A stretch of DNA of 64,000 nt from CAMCXT01 sp040403315 (lineage in GTDB: Bacteria; Bacteroidota; Bacteroidia; M30B66), in the NCBI GenBank assembly GCA_040403315.1, contig JBBAKX010000001.1, positions 682,001 to 746,000 of the forward strand, written 5' to 3'. Below, one piece after another: positions 42,783 through 51,696 of this stretch (the stretch's first letter is position 1; each line of letters opens with the position of its first letter). The notes under the pieces were generated by a model, which was not told where the DNA came from, searched no databases, and was given only the letters and a program-made list of their open reading frames with translations. The position numbers were made by a program, and so were the translations under genes.

Positions 42783-43756
42783 AGCTTTCTGTAAACACGA
42801 TCCGAAGATTTTAGTTCAATAAAATAAGTTCCTGCGTTTACCGCACGGAGGTCGATGGCAATTGTCCCCTCCGGGGAAATAGAGCCGAACTGCTCAATGC
42901 AACGACCCGACATGTCGAGCAGCTTTGCGTTAATTGGTTGTTTCCATGACGGTTGCGAAATCCGAAGGAAAGCCTGATTGCTGCAAGGCTGTGGGAAAAT
43001 TTCGAACGCTGAAGCCAAATTTTCGAAGCTTGCAGGATCGGTGTTGTGCATCACGGCAACTGCATCTAAATCGAAACCCGAAGATGGGAAAGGTGTTGGC
43101 CAAGGATCGGCTACTTTTCTGCCTTCAGCATCGCGGCTGGCAAATTCGTGCAACATGGTGCCGATAACATCCACAATTCGAACAAAACGAACCGACTGAA
43201 TATCGAGCCCAACAGAATCTTGTAATTCGGAAAGGTCGAAAGGCGTTCCGTAGTTCATCGGATATTTCCCTGCAAGGTTGTGCACTTTTGCCGTTTGTGT
43301 ATAGCCAAAAGCTGAGGTTCCCGTGCTAGTGTCGGTGAGTGAAATTGCAGGGAATCGCACAAAACGTTCACCATCGGAACTTACTTCCACGAAGGCCAAT
43401 TCGAGGAACAAGCCATCGAAGCTATTTTCAAAAACCGCAAAATCGTAGCCTAAACCATCTTTGATCGGGTACTCAAATCCCAAAGTGGCAGTTCCTCCAT
43501 CACCTAAACTGATGGTTGGATTGTCGCCAGCTCTTCCTAAAGCATCTTCATCGGCTCCCGCCCAAGCATCGCCGATGGTATCGATGTTAATTTGCATCAA
43601 ACCTCGATCGATTTCCACGGTACTGGCCCAAGCTACAATTGCCGAACTGTCGCGGTGAATAGCAATGGCTCCAGGCTGCCCCAATGCAGGTGCAAATTGT
43701 GCCCAGCTAAGCGCAGAAGCAAATAGGATTAAGAAAGAGGTGATTATTGTTTTCAA
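42764..43756 (-). CDS. T9SS-sorted cell-surface protein of the B12 operon
   Basis: 330 residues. Signal peptide (to about 19). The core LGYDFAVFENSFDGLFLELAFVEVSSDGERFVRFPA resembles cell-surface proteins that recur in Bacteroidota cobalamin loci. It continues with FDLSELQDSVGLDIQSVRFVRIVDVIGT and GFDLDAVAVMH. The tail FEIFPQPCSNQAFLRI ... GTYFIELKSSDRVYRK is a T9SS sorting domain, so it would be surface-attached by T9SS instead of lipidation. The exact function is unknown; a B12-binding or uptake-accessory role is inferred from the operon. It overlaps both neighbours (4 and 19 bases). Confidence 0.8.
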   Translation of the reverse strand: MKTIITSFLILFASALSWAQFAPALGQPGAIAIHRDSSAIVAWASTVEIDRGLMQINIDTIGDAWAGADEDALGRAGDNPTISLGDGGTATLGFEYPIKDGLGYDFAVFENSFDGLFLELAFVEVSSDGERFVRFPAISLTDTSTGTSAFGYTQTAKVHNLAGKYPMNYGTPFDLSELQDSVGLDIQSVRFVRIVDVIGTMLHEFASRDAEGRKVADPWPTPFPSSGFDLDAVAVMHNTDPASFENLASAFEIFPQPCSNQAFLRISQPSWKQPINAKLLDMSGRCIEQFGSISPEGTIAIDLRAVNAGTYFIELKSSDRVYRKLCVKGF

Positions 43757-44718
43757 TGTTTTACAATCAGCCTGCGGGTTGCTGTTTGTTTATTGGTAAA
43801 AGTAAGTCGGATGATGTAGAATCCGTTTTCGATAACGGAAACATCGATGCTCTTGGAAGTGTTCGCTAAAACTTGCACGGTTTTACCATCTAAGCTTAGC
43901 ACTTCTGCACTTTCAACAGGTTCGTTGGTGTTGAATTGAACAAACGAATTAGCAGGATTCGGGAACATATCAACTTCAATCAAAGATGCATGTTCGATTC
44001 CTGTCAAGTCGTTATAAATCACTTGATCGATACAGAAATAGGTTGGCGTATTGATGCCGAAAGTTCCAACATCAGATGAGGCAAAGTTGTAGGTAATGCT
44101 ATCCACCGAGGTGCCAAGTGGCGAAAGATCTACCAATTGCCAGTCACGAACGATGTAATCTTGGTTGTTGTCTTCGAAACGGAAATCGGCTAAGTAGAAT
44201 GTAACAGGTGTGCTGTTTGGTGCTGGTTGCCCGTTGAGGTAGCCGGTAAATGTCACACTAAAATAATCTGGATCATTGCCAGTTGGCCCACCAAATTTCT
44301 TGGCAAAATTGTCGCCATCTCGCATCGAGTTAAACGCAAAAGTGGAGTTGGTAATTCTGGCCGAATTTAGAACTAATGGTGTGGAGGTTTCGAAAAACCA
44401 ATCTCCATAAGTGATAGCATAGTTTGCCGAATTGTTAAAGCCACTTGCAGGTTTAGCTGAGTAAATATTGGCGAAGCTAGAGGTTACCGAATCGGTCATG
44501 TTTGAATAGGCAAAACCGGAAGCCAAGTAGCCTCCAAAGCTTGTGTCCCAATTGGTTGGGAAGATTAAATCGCCTTGCACAATGCTGTTTGCTGAAAGGT
44601 CTGACCCGTCCCAAAAGCTATTGGCCGAAAGTGGAAGTTCATCGAATGTGGCAATAGAGCCTTGAGCGCCTAGAAAAGTTGAAAAAGAAAGTAAAGCAAT
44701 GGTAAATAAGTGTTTCAT
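43753..44718 (-). CDS. DUF4465 T9SS-sorted surface protein of the B12 operon
   Basis: 321 residues from ATG 44718. Signal peptide MKHLFTIALLSFSTFLGAQ. The DUF4465 core is clear: TSFGGYLASGFAYSNMTD, MRDGDNFAKKFGGPTGNDPDYF, VTFYLADFRFEDNNQDYIV, WQLVDLSPLG and GINTPTYFCIDQVIYND. DUF4465 proteins are frequent partners of BtuB-like receptors in Bacteroidota. The tail VDMFPNPANSFVQF ... GFYIIRLTFTNKQ ... RRLIVKH is a T9SS sorting domain. It probably assists capture of cobalamin at the surface. The 22-base gap after the receptor gene and the 4-base overlap with the next gene show operon structure. Confidence 0.88.
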   Translation of the reverse strand: MKHLFTIALLSFSTFLGAQGSIATFDELPLSANSFWDGSDLSANSIVQGDLIFPTNWDTSFGGYLASGFAYSNMTDSVTSSFANIYSAKPASGFNNSANYAITYGDWFFETSTPLVLNSARITNSTFAFNSMRDGDNFAKKFGGPTGNDPDYFSVTFTGYLNGQPAPNSTPVTFYLADFRFEDNNQDYIVRDWQLVDLSPLGTSVDSITYNFASSDVGTFGINTPTYFCIDQVIYNDLTGIEHASLIEVDMFPNPANSFVQFNTNEPVESAEVLSLDGKTVQVLANTSKSIDVSVIENGFYIIRLTFTNKQTATRRLIVKH

Positions 44719-44740
44719 ATAAGAGTTGGTTGAAAGGGTT

Positions 44741-46642
44741 TTAGGGTTTGGTAAATTGCATGGAAAAGCCCATTTGGAATGATTGCAAAGGCATTGCGCG
44801 CCAAGCAATTACTTGATATTCGGTTTGCGTAATGTTGTTGATTCTGATGTAGGCAGTTGTAGACATTTCTTTTACAGCAAACTGTTTTTCTGCACTTAAG
44901 TTGAGCAAGAAGAAACCTTGCAATTTGCTGTGGTTGTCGGTTGATGTGTATCGCTCGCCTGTGTAGCTTGCTTGGAGAATTACTGTGACTCCTTTGAAAG
45001 CTGCACTGAAGCTTTGGTTTGCCGTATAACGCGGGATATACATTAACTGTCGGCCTTCAACAAATGAAGAGTTGGCGGTTGCTTTCATGGGTGCTGAGTA
45101 CACCATTTGGGCGGTCGAAAATGCCTGAAGCTTGATGTTTTTTGTCTTAAACATCACTTCAGAATGCCAAGAAAGTCCTTTGCTATCAACCGACTGTATA
45201 TTTTGGGGCGTCCAGTATGAATTTCCGGGAATCCAAAGAATCCAATTGTTGATGTAGTTCCTAAAGGCATCAAGTCGGAATTCTAAATGCCATTTGTTGT
45301 TTTCTTTTTCTGCAGAAATTCCAGCTTCGGCGGCAGTGCCTCGTTCTGGCTGCAATTCAGGGTTTCCACCAGGAATCCAATACAAATCGTTGAGCGTTGG
45401 AATTCTGTACGTTTTTGCAATTTGGGCGCTGAAATTCAACCATTTTAAAAGCTTCAATCGTGTGCTGATTGAAGGAGCCAAGGGCGCATTTATGCTGTAT
45501 GACCATTCTTTTCGGATGGCTGGACGAACAATCAATCGATCTTTCCAAAATCCTGTTTGCCAAATTGCGAAGACCGATTGACGGCTCATTTCTTTGGTTT
45601 CGTTGTTAAATCCAGGTGAGTTAGCTTTGCTGTAGGTGTTGTTTACGCCCATCTGCAGAAAGCTGTTTTCAAGCGGATGATACAGCCATTCTGCTTCTTG
45701 AACGAAGCTCTGTGAACGGTTGTCGGAGTCGATCTGAAACATCGAATCGACGAAGTGAATTTGTTCAGATAGATAAGCTGATCGGAGGATGAATTCCGAT
45801 TTTTTAATGTCGAGTTTCCAAGTTGCGGCTAAACGAGCTGTTGCATCTTTCTGCTTTGCTGATGAATTCGGAATGCTCATGATGGGCGGAATTTCCCGAT
45901 CTGTTTTTTGTAGCCACGCAGCTAATTTTAACCTGTGTTTTCGACCTGTTTTGAGTGAAGCATCCATCAACAAACCTTCAGAAGCCAGCGCCGAATTGGT
46001 TTGCTTCATAATTGGATGATTTGCTTGAGCAAGATTTCGGTATTCGAAGTTGTTTTCGGCACGGTTTCTAAAACCGCCGATTGAAAACACCAGTTTTTCG
46101 TTTCCAAATCTGGCTCTAAGTGCAGTAGTTCTTTGGCTAAAACTTCCATTCTCTTGGAGAAAGGAAATGCCATTTTCGGTCGATTGGTTGAGGTAAAGTG
46201 TTCCTCCGATGGCTCCACTTCCCCAAGCGGCGGTTGATGCACCTTGCTGAAGTGTGAAACTTCCGAAAAGCATCGCTGGAACGAGGCTCAAATCGGTTTG
46301 GCCGTTCATGCTGCTTTGCAGGTTGAAACCGTTCCAGATCAGCGCTGTATGTGCAGCTCCAGTTCCCCGGAAGGAAGCGCTTGCCAACATTCCAGGAGAA
46401 TATTGCTTCACAAATACTGAACTGTTTCTGGAGAGCAAATCGGCCAGAGAATTACCTGAAGTAGAAACACGATCGTTGCCTGAAATGTATTGATGAAGCA
46501 ATGCAGGATTTTGTTCTGGGTGGCGTAGATCGTGGATTTCGATCACCTCAATTAAACACACACGGATGGTGTCGGTTTGGGCACCGAGCCAACCGGACAA
46601 CATAAGCAATAGCGTACTGAGGATTTGAAAACTCCTGCGCAT
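44741..46642 (-). CDS. btuB: TonB-dependent outer-membrane receptor, BtuB-like (cobalamin uptake)
   Basis: 633 residues from ATG 46642. Signal peptide to about residue 23. Plug domain: SGNSLADLLSRNSSVFVKQYS, SASFRGTGAAHTALIWNGF, LQQGASTAAWGSGAIGGTLYL. The rest is a 22-strand type barrel with alternating aromatic residues (YIPRYTANQSFSAAF near the end). The length suits BtuB. TonB energy would drive the substrate through the outer membrane. The cobalamin riboswitch directly upstream makes vitamin B12 the expected substrate. It heads a five-gene leftward operon. Confidence 0.92.
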   Translation of the reverse strand: MRRSFQILSTLLLMLSGWLGAQTDTIRVCLIEVIEIHDLRHPEQNPALLHQYISGNDRVSTSGNSLADLLSRNSSVFVKQYSPGMLASASFRGTGAAHTALIWNGFNLQSSMNGQTDLSLVPAMLFGSFTLQQGASTAAWGSGAIGGTLYLNQSTENGISFLQENGSFSQRTTALRARFGNEKLVFSIGGFRNRAENNFEYRNLAQANHPIMKQTNSALASEGLLMDASLKTGRKHRLKLAAWLQKTDREIPPIMSIPNSSAKQKDATARLAATWKLDIKKSEFILRSAYLSEQIHFVDSMFQIDSDNRSQSFVQEAEWLYHPLENSFLQMGVNNTYSKANSPGFNNETKEMSRQSVFAIWQTGFWKDRLIVRPAIRKEWSYSINAPLAPSISTRLKLLKWLNFSAQIAKTYRIPTLNDLYWIPGGNPELQPERGTAAEAGISAEKENNKWHLEFRLDAFRNYINNWILWIPGNSYWTPQNIQSVDSKGLSWHSEVMFKTKNIKLQAFSTAQMVYSAPMKATANSSFVEGRQLMYIPRYTANQSFSAAFKGVTVILQASYTGERYTSTDNHSKLQGFFLLNLSAEKQFAVKEMSTTAYIRINNITQTEYQVIAWRAMPLQSFQMGFSMQFTKP

Positions 46643-46664
46643 CAATCTGTTTTTCTAAATGCAA

Positions 46665-46731
46665 AAGTGAAAAAACAGAAGCAGGAAACCACAATTCTTC
46701 CCGGATGGGAGGATTGCTTAAACATTTCCTG
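46665..46731 (-). promoter_or_regulatory. Possible expression platform downstream of the riboswitch
   Basis: Leftward, CAGGAAA (46731-46725) can pair with TTTCCTG (46688-46682). An inner TCCC/GGGA stem lies between them, and TTCTGTTTTTT follows. This could act as a conditional terminator between the aptamer and the receptor gene; pairing to the aptamer was not traced. Confidence 0.35.
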
Positions 46732-46768
46732 TTCCTTGCCTTTTTTCCCGAAAGCATTGAACATTATG

Positions 46769-46936
46769 GCATCGCGGCAGGTCTTCTGACTCGCCTCAAC
46801 CAGACGCCTTCCCGTTTTCACAGTGGCGATTGTCTGGCCTTTTTGAGAGGCTTACAGCAGCGGGTACTGTCCCTGATTTTCACAGGGTTCCCTATTCATC
46901 CTTCTTTTTTAAGGGAAGGAACCGAAATACCGATGC
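46769..46936 (-). ncRNA. Cobalamin (B12) riboswitch
   Basis: Read leftward, the aptamer contains the B12 box AGTCAGAAGACCTGCC (46791-46776), the core GGGACAGTACCCGCTGCTGTA, a CCACTG element and GGGAAGGCGTCTGG. GCATCG (46936-46931) and CGATGC (46774-46769) form a perfect P1 stem that closes the element. It lies 127 bases before the btuB-like ATG and would switch the operon off when cobalamin is plentiful. Confidence 0.95.
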
Positions 46937-46943
46937 AAATATA
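46936..46943 (-). promoter_or_regulatory. Candidate -7 element at the riboswitch 5' end
   Basis: Leftward TATATTTG matches TAnnTTTG. It touches the first base of the P1 stem, so transcription from it would start inside P1's 5' strand. Either P1 is shorter in reality or the promoter is further upstream. No -33 TTG is visible. Confidence 0.35.
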
Positions 46944-47114
46944 AACGTGGAAACGGTTAATTGTTTAAAAACGCGATTTAAAGTCAACTGTAGATTATTG
47001 AATATAACAGAGCTCTGTCTCAGAGCTTGACTATGGTCGGTAGTCAAATCACTAGATTTAGTTATAGCGAAGCATTTGATTGAAGGTGACTTTTGTCGTG
47101 TTAAACTTTATATC
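46944..47114. other. Intergenic region between riboswitch and T9SS gene
   Basis: About 170 AT-rich bases upstream of the rightward gene at 47115. With the riboswitch leader, the divergent gap totals 472 bases. No clear promoter pair, RNA gene or repeat was found here. Confidence 0.4.
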
Positions 47115-48740
47115 ATGATCCGATTTTTTTCACTTATCTCCTTTCTTGTCTTTTCTCTTGCTTCTAGCTTCGGACAAAGTAATTTCTTTAAGTTTTCTAA
47201 TGATTTAGCTGGAGGTATTAGTACTTCGGTTTTTCAAGGAAACAACGGTTTGATTTGGTATAGCTTCACTCAAAACAGTTCAACCTCAGAAGTGAAGAAG
47301 GAAATGATTTTTACTGACTACGATGGAAATGTTCAGAAGGTAATTCAATCCGATAGTAGCAATAAAGCTTATGATTATGCTGCAGCAGCGCCCAATGGAG
47401 CTACGATCTTAACTGGAAACATAAGAATAGGAGGGCAATTCGGAAATGTGAGCTGGGGTTTAATCACCATGCTAGATCAAAATGGAGAAATACTTTGGTC
47501 AAAACGCGCTACTGCAAATGAGTCGGGCGGTTTTACTGGTGTTTACACTGATGGAAATATAATTTACGCAACATTTACAAGTTACAATTTTTTCTCTTCG
47601 ACCCAATTTTGGAAATCTAGTGTTATTGCCTACGATATGAATGGTAATGTACTTTGGAACTTACCTGTTGGTTACCCAGGCCTCGTGTCAAATTTTTATT
47701 TCAGAGCATCTACGATTGCTGAAAATGGAGACTTTATTGGTTTTGTAGATTTAGCAGGAAGTCAGAATGTGCAAGCAACTGGTATTGTGGTGATCCGAGT
47801 AACACCTGCTGGGCAAATAACTTGGAAGAAATTTATTAATTGGAATGCTGATTACCCTAACAGTTCTGTGAACGGCATAGTAGAAGGCCCAAATGGATTT
47901 ATCTACGTTGGGTGCCGGCTCATGACAAGTCAAAACTCATCATATACCAATGATATGTGGATTGGGAAATTTGATTCATCTGGAATTCTAGTCGATCAGA
48001 GAATTTACAAATCAGGCACCGATGTAGGAGAGAATATTTCCGGGATGTCGAAGTCTGATAATGAACTTCTTGTTTATGTACGCCGGTATTCTCCATTCGA
48101 AACAATTTTAAATCAAGTAGACATATTAGGCATTGATTTTCAAACTCTTGAAGTTGGATTAGCAGGTTCTTCTCCAGCAAATATTATTCGTGAGAGTGTT
48201 TATGGGGATGATGGACCAGCTTTAGTTGTTGGGCCTGATGGAAGCATGTTTACCTCTGGTGTGGTTTTTTGTGAGGAAAATCTCACGCGTTATTCAACGA
48301 TGATGAAGTGGACCAGCGGAGCATTCACAGCTTGTTCAAGTGAAGACGTTTCGGAACTTTATTACGACTCTTTAAGTACGTTTGAGGCTGTAGATTTTAA
48401 CCTTTCAGGAGGATCTGAGCCTGATTATGAGAACGAAAGTGCTGATGTAGTTGTTTTTCCCAATATTCAATTCTTTGATTTCTGTGCAGGATGCGCTGTT
48501 TCCACTGGTATAAAAACAATAAGTCAGAACAATCACTTGGGTTTTTATCCTAATCCAACTTTTGGTTTCATACAATTTGAAAATCCAATTGACTCGTTCG
48601 AAATTACTGACCTCCAAGGAAGATTGGTTTTAAGCTATTCAGGCGAGTTGGTATCCTCTTTTGATTTATCTGAGTTGAAGCCCGGAATGTATATCGTTAA
48701 TGCAAATGCAAAGAGTAGCAAACTCATGATAAGTAAGTGA
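47115..48740 (+). CDS. Secreted propeller-like protein with T9SS sorting tail
   Basis: 541 residues from ATG 47115. MIRFFSLISFLVFSLASSFGQ is a signal peptide. The body has repeated propeller-like units with D/N-G turns: MLDQNGEILWSKRATANESGG, VIAYDMNGNVLWNLPVGYPG, VVIRVTPAGQITWKKFINW, as in secreted outer-membrane-associated quinoprotein-like or SBBP-type beta-propellers. The tail HLGFYPNPTFGFIQFENP ... LQGRLVLSYSG ... GMYIVNANAKSSKLMISK is a T9SS type A sorting domain. It is a surface protein with unknown ligand. It is divergent from the B12 operon and convergent with the next gene. Confidence 0.8.
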   Translation: MIRFFSLISFLVFSLASSFGQSNFFKFSNDLAGGISTSVFQGNNGLIWYSFTQNSSTSEVKKEMIFTDYDGNVQKVIQSDSSNKAYDYAAAAPNGATILTGNIRIGGQFGNVSWGLITMLDQNGEILWSKRATANESGGFTGVYTDGNIIYATFTSYNFFSSTQFWKSSVIAYDMNGNVLWNLPVGYPGLVSNFYFRASTIAENGDFIGFVDLAGSQNVQATGIVVIRVTPAGQITWKKFINWNADYPNSSVNGIVEGPNGFIYVGCRLMTSQNSSYTNDMWIGKFDSSGILVDQRIYKSGTDVGENISGMSKSDNELLVYVRRYSPFETILNQVDILGIDFQTLEVGLAGSSPANIIRESVYGDDGPALVVGPDGSMFTSGVVFCEENLTRYSTMMKWTSGAFTACSSEDVSELYYDSLSTFEAVDFNLSGGSEPDYENESADVVVFPNIQFFDFCAGCAVSTGIKTISQNNHLGFYPNPTFGFIQFENPIDSFEITDLQGRLVLSYSGELVSSFDLSELKPGMYIVNANAKSSKLMISK

Positions 48741-48772
48741 TTTGCCGATTGCATTGAATGCACTCATCACTT
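48735..48772. terminator. Possible bidirectional terminator hairpin
   Basis: AAGTGAT (48735-48741) and ATCACTT (48766-48772) flank an inner TGCAT-TGA-ATGCA stem between converging genes. It lacks a strong T tract, so the call is weak. Confidence 0.35.
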
Positions 48773-48773
48773 T

Positions 48774-50324
48774 CTACAAACTCAGCGGGATCTTAAAATA
48801 CTGCACCATTTCAAGGATGGTTTGCTGAATAACTTTGCGGCTATTGTGCTGTCCTGCGCGTTGGTAATTTTCTTGAATTTTCTTGAGGTATTGCTTTCGT
48901 TCACTACTGAGCCATTGAGAAACGTAATAATAACTATGGATTTCAAGATCATTTTCGGCGTTTACAATCCTGCCTTTTGAGAGTTTAACGTAGCGTTTAT
49001 AGGTATCAACGCACGATTTATAATCGTTCATGGCAAAATAACCGATCATCAAACAGATAAAAATCGAGTCCATGCTTTCGCTGAATGTGATCTGTTGGTA
49101 GGTCGTCATCAACTTTTCTAGATTGTCGACGCCTCTGCGGATGTCGTCATTTTCGCCCAGCAGCAGCAATGCCGACCAAGCCAATCGGAAGTGAATGAGG
49201 TCGTTGATGTGATCGGGTTCCCAAATGTCTTTTGCGATTAATTCTTCGCATCGATTGACCAAGCGTGAGATATCGTTGCGGTCTTCGAGTGGAATAACCT
49301 GATGGAAATCTTCTCGGTGATTGATGGAGTGGTAACGTGAAAGGTAATACGTGCTCTTAATGGTGATGGCGTAAAGCTCAGGAATGTTTACGTAGTTCTG
49401 CCAGAACTTTAAAAAGCGGTTGTGGGTGAGAAGTTTCTGGTATTCGTTTTTGCCTTCTTTGCTGCTTAAATCGGTGGTGCTCAGATTAAGTTTGTAAAAG
49501 CAAAATTTGCCGTAGAGGTCTTCCATAAATGGAAGTGTTACAACACTGTATTTATTGAGTTCCTCTTCGAAATCGATAATTTCTTGCTGAACCTTTTCGG
49601 TGAGGTATTCGGTTGGGCGGTAATAATAAAGTAAGTAGAGGCTCGAGAACTTGCTTAAGATTCTGATTTTATGACATTCGGCATCGTGGTAGGAAGTAAA
49701 ATAATCGAAGTGAATATCGATTGATTTTAAAACCGAATCGTCTTTTATTGAAATGTTGAAGTTCTTGCGCAGGTAAAGATATATCTGATGCGTAGTTGAA
49801 TCGCATTCGAGCACTTCGGTAATTCGGTTGCTGTAACGTAAAACTTCGGCAAACGATTTTTGGATGTGGGCTTGCTGACATAAAAACCGCAACACCAAAG
49901 CTTGTGTGGTGAGATCTTCAATTTTTTCGGCAATATCGAGAAGGATTTCTGCAAGTATATTGGCTTCTCGAACCTTTGCACAATTGATTAGTTCTTCGAT
50001 TTTGGTGATGTTGTGCAACAAGTACGAAGGATAATTTCGACTAAGAAATGCGGTAAGTCGAAATGTGTGAGACGCCAACTGGTTAAAGCTCTTGCGCGTT
50101 TGCATGTCGTTGCGTTGGTAAACCAAAGCGCACAATTCGTCGGAGCTGATTGTATCGGTAAGGCTCTCGTTGATCGATTCAACCAAACGAAGAGGAATAC
50201 TGGCTTTTATATCGCGCAGATATTGCATGAACTCTTCCTTGTGAAAGGGCGACATCAGCTTCACCACTTTTTGAATGGTAAGAAACTGCGGTTTTACAAT
50301 TCTGCTGTTGTCTGCGGCGATCAT
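48774..50324 (-). CDS. Large helical protein of unknown function
   Basis: 516 residues from ATG 50324; GTG at 50330 is an alternative. There is no signal peptide and no membrane segment. The protein is almost entirely predicted helix, with repeat-like pairs such as NCAKVREANILAEILLDIAEKIED and HFRLAWSALLLLGENDDIRRGVDNLEKLM, and MDSIFICLMIGYFAMNDYKSCVDTYKRYVKLSKG, in the style of TPR or other helical-repeat scaffolds. No named family was recognised. It is a single gene in its neighbourhood. The N-terminus KPQFLTIQKVVKLMSPFHKEEF is charged and could be a binding surface. Confidence 0.7.
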   Translation of the reverse strand: MIAADNSRIVKPQFLTIQKVVKLMSPFHKEEFMQYLRDIKASIPLRLVESINESLTDTISSDELCALVYQRNDMQTRKSFNQLASHTFRLTAFLSRNYPSYLLHNITKIEELINCAKVREANILAEILLDIAEKIEDLTTQALVLRFLCQQAHIQKSFAEVLRYSNRITEVLECDSTTHQIYLYLRKNFNISIKDDSVLKSIDIHFDYFTSYHDAECHKIRILSKFSSLYLLYYYRPTEYLTEKVQQEIIDFEEELNKYSVVTLPFMEDLYGKFCFYKLNLSTTDLSSKEGKNEYQKLLTHNRFLKFWQNYVNIPELYAITIKSTYYLSRYHSINHREDFHQVIPLEDRNDISRLVNRCEELIAKDIWEPDHINDLIHFRLAWSALLLLGENDDIRRGVDNLEKLMTTYQQITFSESMDSIFICLMIGYFAMNDYKSCVDTYKRYVKLSKGRIVNAENDLEIHSYYYVSQWLSSERKQYLKKIQENYQRAGQHNSRKVIQQTILEMVQYFKIPLSL

Positions 50325-50423
50325 TGGCACAAGATAAACAAAGGATCGAGTTATTTAAATAGGAAAGGTCTTGGGATTTATAAATTCTTCGATAATAAAC
50401 TGAATTTACATGCCGTTGGGAAC

Positions 50424-50490
50424 GGGCCAGGGATTGACGCGGAAAGCCCGCACGCAGGAGGACTTGAAGCAAAAGCCCGTTTCATGGCCC
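50424..50490. repeat. GC-rich intergenic element with an imperfect internal duplication
   Basis: Within AT-rich DNA before gmd, a GC-rich 67-bp block contains two similar units: TTGACGCGGAAAGCCCG (about 50434-50450) and TTGAAGCAAAAGCCCG (50464-50479). It is closed by GGGCCA (50424-50429) and TGGCCC (50485-50490). It codes for nothing and looks like a dispersed intergenic repeat of the Bacteroidota; only one copy is in this window. Confidence 0.55.
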
Positions 50491-50598
50491 CCGAAAAATG
50501 AGCTTGTAGTTGAGGTTGGATGATTTAGTTGTCAGTTGGCTTGTTATACTTGCGAACTAAGTGTAAAAACCTATTTTTACCGTCTCAATTTGTATGAT

Positions 50599-51696
50599 TT
50601 GAAAACTGCTTTAATAACAGGAATTACCGGACAAGACGGAGCTTATCTGGCAGAATTTCTGCTCAACAAAGGATATCAGGTGCATGGCATCAAACGCCGT
50701 AGTTCGCTTTTTAATACCGATCGGATTGATCACCTGTATGAAGATCCACATATCGACAATGCAATGTTTTTCTTGCATTACGGTGATTTAACAGACTCGT
50801 CGAATTTGATCCGCATTATTCAAGAAGTGCAGCCCGATGAAATCTACAATCTTGGGGCGATGAGCCATGTGAAGGTAAGTTTCGACGAGCCTGAATACAC
50901 CGCCAATGTGGATGGTTTAGGCACGCTGAGAATTTTAGAGGCAGTTCGATTGCTCAACCTGACGCAAAAAACACGCATCTATCAAGCTTCTACATCTGAA
51001 CTTTACGGTTTGGTGCAGGAAGTTCCTCAAAAGGAAACAACGCCATTCTATCCTCGGAGCCCGTATGCTGTTGCAAAGCTCTATGGTTATTGGATTACTG
51101 TGAATTACAGAGAGGCTTACAACATGTTCGCTGTAAATGGAATTTTGTTTAACCACGAAAGTCCGAACCGCGGCGAAACCTTTGTAACCCGCAAAATTAC
51201 CCGCGCTGTTGCACAAATTGCGCTTGGAATGGAAGACAAGCTTTACATGGGCAATATCGATGCGAAGCGCGATTGGGGCCATGCCAAAGATTATATCGAA
51301 GCCATGTGGCGGATGTTGCAAGTGGATGTGCCTGAAGATTTCGTAATCGCAACTGGTGAAACCCGCACAGTTCGTGAGTTCTTGATCAGGGCTTTTGCTG
51401 AAGCTGGAATTGAAATTGGTTTTGAAGGTGAAGGTGTTAACGAGAAAGCTTTTGTGCGCTCATGTTCACATGCAGATTACCAACTTCCGATTGGCAAAGA
51501 GGTGATGAGCATCGATCCAACTTATTTCAGACCAACTGAGGTTGAACTTTTGATTGGTGATGCAACCAAAGCGCAGGAAAAATTGGGCTGGGTGCCAAAA
51601 ATCAGTTTCGATGAATTGGTTAAAGATATGGTTGCATCGGATTTACAATTGTTTAGAAACAAGAAATACATCAACGAATACAATTCAGGCAATTGA
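50599..51696 (+). CDS. gmd: GDP-mannose 4,6-dehydratase
   Basis: 365 residues if started at TTG 50599, which gives the standard MKTALITGITGQDGAYLAEF N-terminus. TTG at 50590 is an alternative, and no ATG is available. Gmd converts GDP-mannose to GDP-4-keto-6-deoxymannose. Motifs: GITGQDGAYLA (NAD(P) loop), STSELYG, and the catalytic YAVAKLYGYW (Y-x3-K), plus NHESPNRGETFVTRKI. It overlaps fcl at the stop, so the two fucose enzymes are coupled. It opens the glycan cluster that runs to the window edge. Confidence 0.95.
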   Translation: MKTALITGITGQDGAYLAEFLLNKGYQVHGIKRRSSLFNTDRIDHLYEDPHIDNAMFFLHYGDLTDSSNLIRIIQEVQPDEIYNLGAMSHVKVSFDEPEYTANVDGLGTLRILEAVRLLNLTQKTRIYQASTSELYGLVQEVPQKETTPFYPRSPYAVAKLYGYWITVNYREAYNMFAVNGILFNHESPNRGETFVTRKITRAVAQIALGMEDKLYMGNIDAKRDWGHAKDYIEAMWRMLQVDVPEDFVIATGETRTVREFLIRAFAEAGIEIGFEGEGVNEKAFVRSCSHADYQLPIGKEVMSIDPTYFRPTEVELLIGDATKAQEKLGWVPKISFDELVKDMVASDLQLFRNKKYINEYNSGN

